Below, piece after piece: positions 42,251 to 53,770 of a DNA stretch of 64,000 nt. Under the pieces are notes generated by a model. The model searched no databases. It saw only the letters and a list, made by a program, of their open reading frames with translations, and had not been told where the DNA came from. Within the stretch, counting starts at the first letter, position 1. Each line of letters begins with the position of its first letter. Location: the NCBI GenBank assembly GCA_029964075.1, contig CM057129.1:12019430-12083429 (forward strand), read 5' to 3'. Position numbers and translations under genes: made by a program. The stretch is from Patiria pectinifera (taxonomy: Eukaryota > Echinodermata > Asteroidea > Valvatida > Asterinidae).

Positions 42251-45200
42251 ATGTAACTATCAAAATCCACTCACAAAAATCGACAAGGAAAGAAGGCAGT
42301 ATCCAGACACCACTTCTTTGGTTGTGTACAAAGTCTATGGAGAGTCGAGTGCATTTTCAAAGTATTTTCTAACAAAAATATATGATGAGAAAAGTGGCAT
42401 CAGGATGCAACATTCTTTCCATCGACCACCCCTTTGAATTTAGAATTGTTCCCATTTAACTGCAAAATGGCAATTTTTCAATCGGGCTCATGTTGAGATG
42501 ACAGTTACATACGGTATACGAATTGATGAATTTGTAAAAACTAAAAAAAAATATATATAAATATGAATGGCCCACGTAATACAGAGACCTCCCACCGAAA
42601 TACCGTCCTCTTTTATGTTGGATGTGGACATATCGTTATACCTACACTGTAAATGAATGGAACGTTGTATATTGAATTACAAGTACTGTATAAAAAATGT
42701 ACTTATCAAGCCATAGGGTTATAATTAAACAGATTATTTTGATTAAGATGATTATACAGAAAGTACTACTATCGGTGAACATCTACATAATACCTTGGCA
42801 CTTTCATTCAGTGATTCTGTGTGTCAACTGCTGTTTCATGTATGCTTTGCCAAAGTCAAACATATACAGTGACTCAGTTGTCGAAGGTTTTTTTTCCCCT
42901 AACAATGCATGTTACGAAGGCCTTACCTTTTGTATTCATCAACTATTATCTAATTAAAATTCACTCTTTGTTTAATTGACAGCCTGGTCTTAGATTAAAA
43001 AAAAAAATGTGACTGTAATTATTTATTTATTTATTTGACACAACTCATTGGATATTTTATGTTTCGTAGAACAGATAGTATTGTCAGTGATAGTCAGTAT
43101 AAGTAGTCATAGCTCATGTGTTTGTTTGTGCTAAAAGTAAAAAGAGCGAAAACAAATCAGGCATTTTGTCATTTTGAGTATTTTTTAAGCCTGAGTGTGA
43201 TACTTCAGCATGTGGTATTGAAATAACTGATAATTATAACTGAAAATGGGACCAAAAATAGCCTTTAAAAAATATGACAGCTGAGAAGCAGTCATTTTAT
43301 CCCCTTAGAGTTAGGAGAAATATTAAAACTTGTGCCGTCAACTAGTTGTTGTTGAATGTAGTTGTGATAGTAGAATCCACTCATACCAACCATTTACTCC
43401 GTTTTTGTGAACATATCCCTGTGCCAGGGTGAGTGAAAAATTCAGTCGTGTTGGCATCACCGCCTTTCAAGCGTTGACAAATTGAACATGTAAAGGGAAG
43501 GACAGATTTTGTGTCCTGTTCCATCGATACACAAGGAAAAGGTGTGTAAATTCAGATACAAATTAAGAAGTACTTATGTTTACTTGCGACAGTACTGGGA
43601 CATGATTGATGTGAGTTTTCAAAAACCAATGGGAGATTGTGCATACATGTTGATAAAATTTAATTTTCAGGGAATTTTTCTTATGACCAAATTGTGCTAT
43701 AATAAAGGAACACCCTACAGTCAGCATATGGCTGATGAAACGCAGGCAGTCATGAATGTGTATATGTAGAAGTCTGGGTTCCAGACAGTTTGAGGCGTGG
43801 CCATTTTTGAAGCTTTGGCTTTCTTTCGGTATTGCCTAAAAGACTTCAACATTTCAACCAAATGAATAAAAAGTAATTGAATAAATGATATCGAAAAATA
43901 TTTTAAAAAAAAACAGTCTGCCTCATATTCACGGATTAGACATTGCCATAGGATAGCAAAAAGCAAAAGTTCGTATCGGAGTGTGTCCATTAAAAATGTT
44001 TGACCCAAAAATCCTCTAGCCACATCTGGAGACGAAGTCGTGGTTTGAGAAATGGCCAGAAACACCTATTCTAAAGATGGTTGCTGTTATTGTTGTGATT
44101 GTATGTAATATTGAAGACCAATATATGTTTTCGAAATTTTCAGACATCAAAATTTGTTGATAAGTTGTCTGGAAATCATGTATTATGAGGTCTTGGCATG
44201 GAGTCAATTTTATTGGAATGAAAGGGAGGCTTTGCATGCAAAGTAATAATGCCGTAACGGTGGAGAGTGTGGAAATAATGGGCAGTGTGTTGTACAAAAT
44301 CATTTATCACTCGCCCCAAATGTTGTGTACATATTGGAATGGACAATTGAATTCTGTATCAGATTTCTACACTTTTGTTCAGTGCACGCTCTTTACCTCA
44401 AGGCTTTGTTTTGGTCGAATCGTTAGTTGAAAAAAAAAATAACTTACAGACGCTAGTTTTCTACCATTGCTTGCCCCTTGCCTGTTGAAAGAGAACATTT
44501 TAGGCGTAAAGAGAAGAAAAAAAATGACATTTCAAGCCAAAAATGCCCTTTCAAAGAAATGAAAGCGTTTACCTGTACATGTATAGGGACAACTTTTAAA
44601 TGGTAATTTTTTTAAAATTTTTTTTTTTACATTTATCAAACTACAAATGGACATAATTTTGCAAAGGGAAGTCCTTTTTTTAAAGTGAAACCGTCACTGC
44701 ATGGAAAGGTAAAGATGTAGGCCCTGTCGAGAATATTTCAAAACAAAAACGTTTTCGATCAGCTGCCCAGAAGAGTTTATTATTAACGGCCTCTTTCCGC
44801 TGTTCCAGGACAGAAAACATATATGTATGCATAAAATGATCCAACATACAATGAGTACCTTGCAGGTTTCTTAAACGCTTCTTTGTCCCAGTCAACACTT
44901 TAAAGACGAATGAAACAAAATGAATCGTATATTTTTGGACACCATTTGCTTGTAGCAGTGTAGAAGTACATGTAGGTCTTGCACGCAGTTTTCAGGTCGA
45001 ATTCCTACGACCAAATGTACATAGCCAAACTTCGAGTAATTTCTGTTTATTTATTGAATCATGATGTCTTGTACATAAGACGTATTTTTATGTCTAGTTC
45101 TTTTTTTCTCAAAATGTGTACATCTTGTCCCCCACTTGAAAAAGACGATCCATGCCTATCGATAAACAAAATATCGTTTATAATTTTGTCCAATTAAAAA

Positions 45201-45938
45201 AACGTGTATTGTTACCATTTTCAGATTTTTATGAATGGTGTCAAAAAGGAAAGTTAAATAAAAAGTCATATTTATGCCGGAGACACAGTTTTGTTTATAT
45301 ATTAAAGTTAATTTTATACGTGGTGAAAGAATCAATGCCAAATGGATTTTTTTAAATTTTGGCCAGAAATTGACTTTTCTCCAGACAACGTAGACATTTT
45401 CGTTTGAAAAGAATATATGCCCAGAATCGAATGGTACAGTGCACTAATTCTAGTGAGAATTCCTACGCGAAATCATTAGCTTAAAAGACCCCCCCCCCCC
45501 ACCACCACCAACTTCTTTTGAAAACGCAGACCATTTGGCTTTAAAAACGGCGGTATTAAATATAGCCCAGGATCAACTCCCTGGTGTTGAGGCTTCCATC
45601 TGAGGGCAGGCTTGATAAAATTACGGTCGAAGAGAAAGTGAGAAAGTAGAAGGTTGCCACTTGTAAAATGGCTACATGCAGGTTTGGGAACTATCACTTT
45701 AAATTTCGAGAGGAATAACTTATAAGTAAAAAATATTATGACCAACACAATGCATAGAGTTTGAAACGCGACACATAAACAATGAATTTGAGTCAACCTG
45801 CGTGGGACAAAAACAATACTCTCGTTGTGGAGACGATAACTCAAGAAATATTTATCAAATTAGCGTGAAATTTTATCTAGTAATTGGTCATTGCATGTGT
45901 AACACAAAGCGCTTGAATTTCGAGACGAATCATGTATT

Positions 45939-46608
45939 TATGGAAGTGTAGATAGGACATGGTTAAAAATAAAACTAATTCGTACGTACGAATTACTAAA
46001 CCGTACGTACGAATTACTAATTCGTACGTACGAATTACTAAACCGTACGTACGAATTATTAATAAATCGCACGTACGAATTACTCAGTGGCGTAGCCACG
46101 GGAGGGCGTGGGGGCAGTGGCGTAGCCAGTAATTTTTCAGGGGGCGCTGAAGGGCTGGAACGCCACGCCACTGCGACAGCCCCCATGAAACCTTGTCGCC
46201 CCCATGCAAGTGCCCCACTGAGATTTTGAGTTTTAAAAAAATTATCATTGATCTACATAACGCCCCCAACCTGAAATGTTCCAGCCCCCCCCCACACACA
46301 CACACTGGAAAATTCCTGGCTACGCCACTGGAATTACTAAACCGTACGTACGAATTACTAAATCGTACGTACGAATTACTAAACCGTACGTACGAATTAC
46401 CAATTATTTCGTACGTACGATTTAGTAATTCGTACGTACGGTTTAGTAATTCGTACGTACGGTTTAGTAATTCGTACGTACGATTTAGTAATTCGTACGT
46501 ACGATTTAGTAATTCGTACGTACGATTTAGTAATTCGTACGTACGAATTAGTAATTCGTACGTACGAATTAGATTTATTTTTAACCATGTCCTATCTACA
46601 CTTCCATA
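45939..46608. repeat. Large inverted repeat of a 21-bp GTACGTACG array
   Basis: Outer arms TATGGAAGTGTAGATAGGAC (left) and GTCCTATCTACACTTCCATA (right) are perfect inverse copies. Inside are 21-bp units of the type CGTACGTACGAATTACTAAAC. Units point one way up to about 46400, then the reverse way from about 46411 to 46570. A hAT-like element (46085-46330) splits the left arm. Confidence 0.9.
46085..46330. mobile_element. hAT-like element (CAGTGGCGTAGCCA ends) inside the array
   Basis: CAGTGGCGTAGCCA at 46085, again at 46115, and TGGCTACGCCACTG ending at 46330 form terminal inverted repeats. GAATTACT flanks both sides (46077-46084 and 46331-46338), as expected for an 8-bp hAT duplication. The host array also contains this word, so the flank is supportive rather than proof. 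Confidence 0.8.
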
Positions 46609-47651
46609 TGTATTAATAAAAAATAATATAACGAAAACAATGACACGAGTTCAGGGGGAAATACAAGGCGAATTTGAGTCAACCTTCATGACACGAAAGC
46701 AACACACTCGGTTTCCAGTCGATAACTCATGAAGTATATGTTGCAATTAATTGAAATTTCGTAGTTTTATCAAACAAGATAGATAATAGAAATCTGTTGA
46801 ATTTCGAAATGAATTTGTGATCATTAAACAAAAATATAACCCAGACAACGTGGCGTGTTAAACGCGAAAAATACACGGCGAATTTGCGTCAACCTTCATG
46901 GGACAAAAACAATACACTCGTTGTGGTGACAAGAACTTACGGAATATCTGTTGAATTAAAGTCAAATTTTATCTAGTGATTGGTCGTCATAGATTTCATA
47001 AAGTACATGAATTTGGAGCGGCATCATTAAGCAAAGCAAATAATACAACCTAACAAAAAAACGTAGCGTGTCTAGCGAAAAAAAGAGGAAGCCAATAATT
47101 ACCGACTTATTGAGACAAAAATGAAGAATTTTTGCAAATTTTGACCCAAATTATCGACGCAATTCTTCTTTTAAATGCCCAAACTCTCCAAAATTCCGGC
47201 TCGACTGTGCTCTTGGGTCCTTCAGGCATATTCCCTGCAACTTTCAAGCAATTTCATTTTTCGGCCAAAGTTGAAAAAAATGCAAGGGGTTAGCCTTACA
47301 TTTTTGATCAAATTTGGCCCCAAAAAATGACTTTTCTCCAAACAACTCAGAAATGTCTTGGAATGCAAGAGGAGCATCAATCGACCTTTAAACACTGAAC
47401 ATATTGAAGATTTGGGCAAAAATCACCGACTTATTGAGACAAAAAATGAAAAATGAATAATTTTTGCTAATTTTGACCCAATTGCAAATTATCGACACAA
47501 TCTTACTTTAAAATGCCGAAACTTTCAAAAATCCCAGCTCGAATGTGCTCTAGGGTCCTTCAGGCATATTCCCTGCAACTTTCAAGCAATTTCGTTTTTC
47601 GGCCAAAATTGAAAAAAATTGCAAGGGATTAGGCCCAAAAAAGAAAAAAAT

Positions 47652-47970
47652 TCGGTCTCTGGTCAGACCAAAGTTCCCGAATTGACGCGGCCGCGCGTTT
47701 TGTTTTTTTCTTCAAGCTTGGATTGTACAGACAAGGTGGGTACTATTTTGCTTTTTTGGTGTCCTCATGTACATTGGTGTCCTCCATAATTTGCCTTGGT
47801 GCTTTCGATCATCTGCCTTGGTGCAATTTCCCATTCCTTGGAGCTCTTTGGTAAAAAAAATTGAGGACGTGCGGAAATAGAGGGCGCTGTTGGAGCTACC
47901 GCATAACATTTTGGAAAAAAAAAGATCGACGCGCATGATTAAAATCGACGCGCGCGCTGACCAGAGACCG
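47652..47970. mobile_element. Inverted-repeat element inserted in the satellite
   Basis: TCGGTCTCTGGTCAG and CTGACCAGAGACCGA are perfect 15-bp inverted ends; A- and T-tracts extend the pairing out to GGCC on both sides. The interior contains CGACGCGCGCG-type words and TTGGTGTCC repeats. The insertion explains the doubled spacing of the satellite landmarks here. Confidence 0.82.
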
Positions 47971-48805
47971 ACTTATTTTTTTTTTTGGCCTTAGCCTTAC
48001 AATTTCGATCAAATTTGGCCAAAAAATGACTTTTCTCCAAAAAATTAGAAATGTCTTGGGATGCAAGAGGAGAATTAATCGACCTTCAAACACTGAACAT
48101 ATTGAAGATTTGGGCAAAAATCACCGACTTATTGAGACGAAAATGAATAATTTTTGCAAATTTTGACCCAAATTATCGACGCAATCTTACTTTAAAATGC
48201 CCAAACTTTCCAAAATTCCAGTTCGAATGTGCTCTTGGGTCCTTCAGGCATAATCCCTGCAACTTTCAAGCAATTTCATTTTTCGGCCAAAATTGAAAAA
48301 AAATGCAAGGGGTTAGCCTTACATTTTTGATCAAATTTGGCCAAAAAAATTACTTTTCTCCAAACAACTCAGAAATGTCTTGGAATGCAAGAGGAGCATC
48401 AATCGACCTTTTAACACTGAACATATTGAAGATTTAGGCAAAAATCACGGACTTATTGAGACAAAATGGAATAATTTTTGCTAATTTTGACCCAAATTAG
48501 CGACGCAATCTTTCTTTTAAATGCCCAAACTGTCCAAAATTCCAGCTCGAATGTGCTCTAGGGTTCTTCAGGCATATTCCCTGCAACTTTCAAGCCATTT
48601 CATTTTTCGGCCAAAATTGAAAAAAAATGCAAGGGGCTAGCCTTACATTTTTGATATATTTGGCCAAAAATTGTCTTTTCTTCAAACAACTTAGAAATGT
48701 CTTTGAATAAAAGAGGAACATTAGTCGACCTTCAAACACTAAACATATTGAAGATTTGGGCAAAAATCACCATTTTATTAAGACAAAAATGAAAAATGTT
48801 TTTGC

Positions 48806-49890
48806 ATTATTGCCCCTAGAGGTAAGAACCTCTAGGGGCAACCAGGCACTGTCACCACTAGAGGTAAAAACCGTCCAAAGTACCCCTAGGGGCGACCATG
48901 CACTGTCGCCCCTAGAGGTCAGAGCCTCTAGGGGCGACCAGGCACTGTCGCCCCTAGAGGTAAAACCCTCAAAAAGTACCCTTAGGGGCGACCATGCACT
49001 GTCGCCCCTAGAGGTAAGAGCCTCTAGGGGCGACCAGGCACTTCGCCCCTAGAGGTAAAAACCGTCAAAAGTACCCCTAGGGGCGACCATGCACTGTCGC
49101 CCCTAGAGTTTAGAAACTCTAGGGGCGACCAGGCACTGTCGCCCCTAGAGGTAAAAACCGTCAAAAGTACCCCTAGGGGCGACCATGCACTGTCGCCCCT
49201 AGAGGTAAGAGCCTCTAGGGGCGACCAGGCACTGTCGCCCCTGGAAGTAAAACCCTCAAAAAGTACCCCTAGGGGCGACAGTACCCTGTCGCCCCTAGAG
49301 GTAAGAGCCTCTAGGGGCGACCAGGCACTGTCGCCCCTAGAGGTAAAACCCTCAAAAAGTACCCCTAGGGGCGACCATGCACTGTCGCCCCTAGAGGTAA
49401 GAGCCTCTAGGGGCGACCAGGCACTGTCGCCCCTAGAGGTAAAAACCGTCCAAAGTACCCCAAGGGGCGACCATGCACTGTCGCCCCTAGAGGTCAGAGC
49501 CTCTAGGGGCGACCAGGCACTGTCGCCCCTAGAGGTAAAACCCTCAAAAAGTACCCCTAGGGGCGACCATGCACTGTCGCCCTTAGAGGTAAGAACCTCT
49601 AGAGGCGACCAGGCACTGTCGCCCCTAGAGGTAAAACCCTCAAAAAGTACCCCTAGGGGCGACCAGGCACTGTCGCCCCTAGAGGTAAAAACCGTCCAAA
49701 ACACCCCAAGGGGCGACCATGCACTGTCGCCCCTGGAGGTAAGAGCCTGTAGGGGCGACCAGGCACTGTCGCCCCTAGAGGTAAAACCCTCAAAAAGTAC
49801 CCCTAGGGGCGACAGTACCCTGTCGCCCCTAGAGGTAAGAACCTCTAGGGGCGACCATGCACTATCGCCCCTAGGGGTAGGTACCTCACT
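48806..49890. repeat. 96-bp hairpin-rich tandem array (GTCGCCCCTAGAGG)
   Basis: Alternating half-units share CACTGTCGCCCCTAGAGGTA and GGGGCGACCA. One half is closed by GAGCCTCTAGGGG and the other by CCTCAAAAAGTACCCCTAGG. Each dimer is 96 bp, and there are about 11. Each half-unit can fold on itself. Because 96 is a multiple of 3, an open frame of 307 codons exists on the - strand (49947-49024) with RGDSAWSPL repeats; I do not regard it as a gene. It is far richer in GC than its surroundings. Confidence 0.92.
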
Positions 49891-51984
49891 TATTAAGACA
49901 AAAATGAATAATTTTTTACTAATTTTGAACCAAATTATCGACGCCATCTTACTTTAAAATGCCCAAACTTTCCAAAATTCCGGCTCGAATGTGCTCAAAG
50001 GGTTCTTCACGCATATTCCCTGCAACTTTCAAACAATTTCATTTTTCGGCCAAAATTGAAAAAAAAATCAAGGGGTTAGCCTTACATTTTGGATCAAATT
50101 TGGCCAAAAAATGACTTTTCTCCAAACAACTCAGAAATGTCTTGGGATGCAAGAGGAGCATCAATCGACCTTCAAACACTGAACATATTGAAGATTTGGG
50201 CAAAAATCACCGACTTATTGAGACAAAAATGAATAATTTTTGCTAATTTTGACCCAAGTTATCGATGCAATATTTATTTTAAATGCCCAAACTGTACAAA
50301 ATTCCAGCTCGAATGTGCTCTAGGGTCCTTCACGCATATTCCCTGCAACTTTCAAGCAATTTCATTTTTCGGTCAAAAATTGAAAAAAATGCAAGGGGTA
50401 AGCCTTACATGTACATTTTTGATCAAATTTGCCTAAAATTGGACTTTTCTCCAAACAACTCAGAACTGTCTTGGGATGCAAGAGGAGCATCAATCGACCT
50501 TTAAAAAAATGAACATATTGAAGATTTTGGCAAAAATCACCGACTTATTGAGACAAAAATGAATACTTTTTGCTAATTTTGACCCAAATTATTGACACAA
50601 TCTTTCTATTAAATGCCCAAACTGCCCAAATTTCGGCTCGAATGTGCTCTAGGGTCCTTCACGCATATTCCCTGCAACTTTCAAGCAATTTCATTTTTCG
50701 GTCAAAAATTGAAAAAAATGCAAGGGGTAAGCCTTACATGTACATTTTTGATCAAATTTGCCTAAAATTGGACTTTTCTCCAAACAACTCAGAACTGTCT
50801 TGGGATGCAAGAGGAGCATCAATCGACCTTTAAAAAAATGAACATATTGAAGATTTTGGCAAAAATCACCGACTTGAGACAAAAATGAATAATTTTTGCT
50901 AATTTTGACCCAAATTATCGACGCAATCTTTCTTTTAAATGCCCAAACTGTCCAAATTTCGGCTCGAATGTGCTCTAGGGTCCCTCAGGCATATTCCCTG
51001 CAGCTTTCCAGCAATTTCATTTTTCGCCCAAAATTGAAAAAAACGCAAGGGGTTAGTTAGCCTTAACATTTTTGATCAAATTGTGCCAAAAAATTACCTT
51101 TCTCCAAACAACTCAGAAAAGTCTTTGAATGCAAGAGGAACGTCAATTGACCTTCAAACACTAAACATATTGAAGATTTTGGCAATAATCACGAACTTAT
51201 TGAGAAAAAAATGAAAAATGTACACTAATTTTGACCGAAATCTTCGGAGTACCTCTAGTAGCGGCCATGCACTATCGCCACTAGAGGTACGTACCCCTAG
51301 GGTCGACCATGTAATTTCGCCCCAGAGGTAAGTACCTCATTGATATTTGGAAAGACAACAAAAATATAACAACTTGACTGATTTTATCTTTTCGAAATCA
51401 CTTTTTCAATTTTATTTCAAACGGTATTCCTCACAGAAAATGCTTGAACATTATCTACAATTTCGATTGTCTTGAATTACCCTGCAATTCTAACAACATT
51501 AGCAGGCCCGATATTAACTTTTATGAGGGGAAGAATATCGCTCAGGAAATTTCATTAAACTTCGTGGGTGAAAAGGGACACTTCACATGGATTTGGATGA
51601 CACACAAGGCCACGGTAACAGCTAATTTACATATGCACAATGTGTACAAGCATTTGATGTTCATTTTATTTACATAAAAAAATGTTTTTATTTGTCCTTG
51701 AGTAAATAAATAACTTATTACTTACACATGCATGGCATTGAAATGAATGCAGCGTTTTTTTCTGTTGCTGAACTTCAAACATTAAAGAAAAAAATAGAAA
51801 AGAAAACATCACCACAAATGTGAATGACCTTTTAAATCATTTAGGGAGCACATAACTACATGTACAACACACTTGTTTACTATTGTTCTTTACAATGAAA
51901 AAAAGTAATGTTCTGTCAGCATTTTAGACATGAAATATTTTTGCCAGATATTTGAGACGGTGAGTCAAAAAACATGAAATCATG

Positions 51985-52285
51985 ATGTCAGGACCATTGT
52001 TTTACTGAAACACATCACATAGGGATGTGTGTGAATGGTTTTCGTTTTGCTGAAAGAACGCACATCTTTTTTTTGTGATCCGTGGACAGAACTTTAAAAC
52101 GGTGGTTGTGTTTAAAATTCCGTAACTTGAAAAGTATGTGAGTGATTTGAATGATTCTTGTACTGAAAGAAAGCTTATGGATTGGGCTTTCAAATCATAG
52201 ATTTTGAAAGTGCTACATGCAGAACTTTCCTAAAACAATAGCCCCGACATTTGGGTTTTGTTTTTGTTTACTCATCCTGTACAGG
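51985..52285. mobile_element. Truncated copy of the CAGGGTGAGTAA MITE
   Basis: It shares CATGTGTGTGAATGG-like, GTTTAAAATTCCGTAACTTG and AAAGAAAGCTTATG blocks with 11243-11718. It ends in TTTACTCATCCTGTA. The left terminus is missing. Confidence 0.75.
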
Positions 52286-52352
52286 TACACATGTATGGGG
52301 GGTACAATATACTATTTATACTTTGAATAAGGAACCATCCTGAATTCAGGTA

Positions 52353-52580
52353 ATAAGCCAGTTCAGCATCTCGATGAAGTAGTCCGTGTCAAAGGTCATT
52401 TGGGATAAAATCGCTGACGTGATGATACGCGATGTTACACCGACACCCATTCTACTTGTAATTAACGCGCGAGCGCCGTGCGCCCGTCTCCCTGCACGTT
52501 CATGGGACTTTGATTATCCCAAATGACCCGTGACCCATATCATTGTGCGCATTCACAGTTGAAATACCGAACTGGCTTAT
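52353..52580. mobile_element. Inverted-repeat element with ATAAGCCAGTTC ends
   Basis: ATAAGCCAGTTC at 52353 mirrors GAACTGGCTTAT ending at 52580. Further inside, GGTCATTTGGGATA pairs with TATCCCAAATGACC. The centre is GC-rich (ACGCGCGAGCGCC). The family is unknown. Confidence 0.75.
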
Positions 52581-52876
52581 AGCAGAAAGACTTGCAGTAC
52601 ATTGCTGGTGTTAGATTGCAACCACCCAGTAATATGTGGTAATATAGAATTCAATTTTTTCCATCACATTCATCATTTTTCCAGAGAAAGGTTTTAAACT
52701 CTGACTTGCCTGGTTTGTTTCCAACACAGCGTGTTTCCTTGTACATGTATAAACAATGGTAAAAAAATACTGTATAACCAAAAGCCTATACGGAGACGTC
52801 CCTCTCTTAAAGTTAATGTACAGCATTTGCTTTTGCTGCAATTTTCAGAAGTAACTGGACTTGGAGATGAGTATAT

Positions 52877-53132
52877 TGGAGGGATCGTTTTTCAAGATTT
52901 GCTAATTTTCCGCTTTGGAGAAAATAGGGGTCGTCTTCTATGGATGAGGATATCTCTAGAAGTCAATGGTCAACCCACCAAAAAATGAAAAGAAAATGAA
53001 AGATGACATATTGATCATCATTTTTCTGTTCAGCTTAAATACATGTAAGAGTTCTGAGTATTTTTAGAAGAATTTTGGAGTATGCGCATTTAGCACTAGT
53101 GTCTATAGGAATTTTATTGCAGGGTTGCACCC
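52877..53132 (+). repeat. Dispersed repeat, copy 2
   Basis: It matches 7857-8115 in the same orientation through GGGATCGTTTTTCAAG, AATAGGGGTCGTCTTCT, GTCAATGGTCAACCCACCAA and GCATTTAGCACTAGTG. Confidence 0.8.
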
Positions 53133-53629
53133 CTATGGAACTCACGGTGGTCACTTTCATGTGTTACACAGTGTAAAACAGGTTGTCCCACAAAAAAATC
53201 CAACAGTCAAAAACCAATTAATAAAGGTATATTGCATGTGGGTTTTGGAATATTTTTGAATTACCTCTTAAAGTCAGATACACAATCTACCATAACACTT
53301 GCACCTGAAAACAGGCAACACCCTTGAGGTTTGGTTGCTTTGCTTTCTTGATGATGCCGCCATATCTGTGCTCTGATTAGGCTGTTTCTCCGGTACGCTT
53401 CGTGCCAAGCGGAACGCAGTGCATACAAATACACGCCTTGGTCATGAATCTTCAAATTAAAGTTGACCTCCACGCAACATGTCAGTAGGCTGACAACACG
53501 CTAGTAGATCTCACATTCTAAATCCCATCCGTCATCCTGATATTGTTTTGAGACTGCGTTCAGTCCAACTCAGAGGGAAGTTCAGAGTCTCACGTTCTGC
53601 CGTCAGTGTGTTGATGTGATGGTCTTGGC

Positions 53630-53770
53630 TTACTTGAGTTTGATTATCGGGAAGATGTTGTGAGTGCCGAAGTCAAACTCAGGGGGTACTTTGGAGTCCC
53701 TCTTGTGGCCTCCCATGAGCAGCTTGATGACCACCACGTTAGTCTTGGCCACCCGGATCAGTGCATTGAG
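53630..53770 (-). CDS. NAA35: NAA35 terminal exon
   Basis: The acceptor is tctcatttcag and the TAA stop is at 53632-53630. It encodes [20 protein letters not shown] then [14 protein letters not shown] and a short IIKLK end. The family ends [30 protein letters not shown]. Termination is at the expected place. Confidence 0.97.
   Translation of the reverse strand, partial: LNALIRVAKTNVVVIKLLMGGHKRDSKVPPEFDFGTHNIFPIIKLK

Larger units (their letters stand above)
37981..45930. other. InR 3' UTR and intergenic region, no gene seen
   Basis: AT-rich sequence. It includes the presumed 3' UTR, a TG-rich stretch (38814-38846), a degenerate CACCTCAGAG repeat (39300-39850), T-tracts near 40943 and 41010, and a small inverted repeat at 42102-42250. 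Open frames are short and lack recognisable motifs. Confidence 0.65.
45765..46985 (+). repeat. Three direct copies of a roughly 120-bp unit
   Basis: The block GAATTTGAGTCAACC, then CATGGGACAAAAACAATACACT and a TTTTATCTAGT...ATTGGTC-type end occurs at about 45785-45885, 46670-46780 and 46878-46985. The palindromic array 45939-46608 sits between the first two copies. Confidence 0.7.
47095..51235. repeat. Satellite with unit of about 326 bp
   Basis: The landmark TCACCGACTTATTGAGACAA recurs at about 47097, 47423, 48122, 48446, 48767, 50208, 50538, 50867 and 51190, spaced 321-330 bp where uninterrupted. Other unit landmarks are GCATATTCCCTGCAACTTTC and AACACTGAACATATTGAAGA. Two insertions interrupt it (47652-47970 and 48806-49890). 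Short open frames repeat because the unit repeats. Confidence 0.92.
51236..53629. other. Intergenic region downstream of NAA35, repeats only
   Basis: Outlying degenerate copies of the CGCC-CTAGAGGTA word lie at 51247-51335. The rest holds a mariner-type MITE half (51985-52285), an inverted-repeat element (52353-52580) and a dispersed repeat copy (52877-53132). The NAA35 3' UTR must lie at its right edge. Confidence 0.65.

Noticed and set aside
46193-46732. 179-codon frame with SNSYVRF repeats
   Set aside because: It is produced by the 21-bp GTACGTACG units (7 codons each) and ends in unrelated DNA.
48806-49890. CRISPR-like alternation of repeats and spacers
   Set aside because: The spacers are themselves two repeated sequences, the repeats are self-complementary across the whole unit, and the genome is eukaryotic.
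49024-49947. 307-codon open frame on the - strand with RGDSAWSPL repeats
   Set aside because: It lies entirely inside a 96-bp tandem array. The period is a multiple of 3, so one open unit makes the whole frame open. Units vary at all codon positions, and no splice or start context was seen.
50283-50833. Two nearly identical 73-87-codon frames
   Set aside because: They repeat only because the 326-bp satellite repeats; other units break the frame.
37981-53629. A third gene between InR and NAA35
   Set aside because: I checked the open frames in the gap. None shows a recognisable domain or a chain of exons with consensus splice sites, and the longer ones are repeat-derived.
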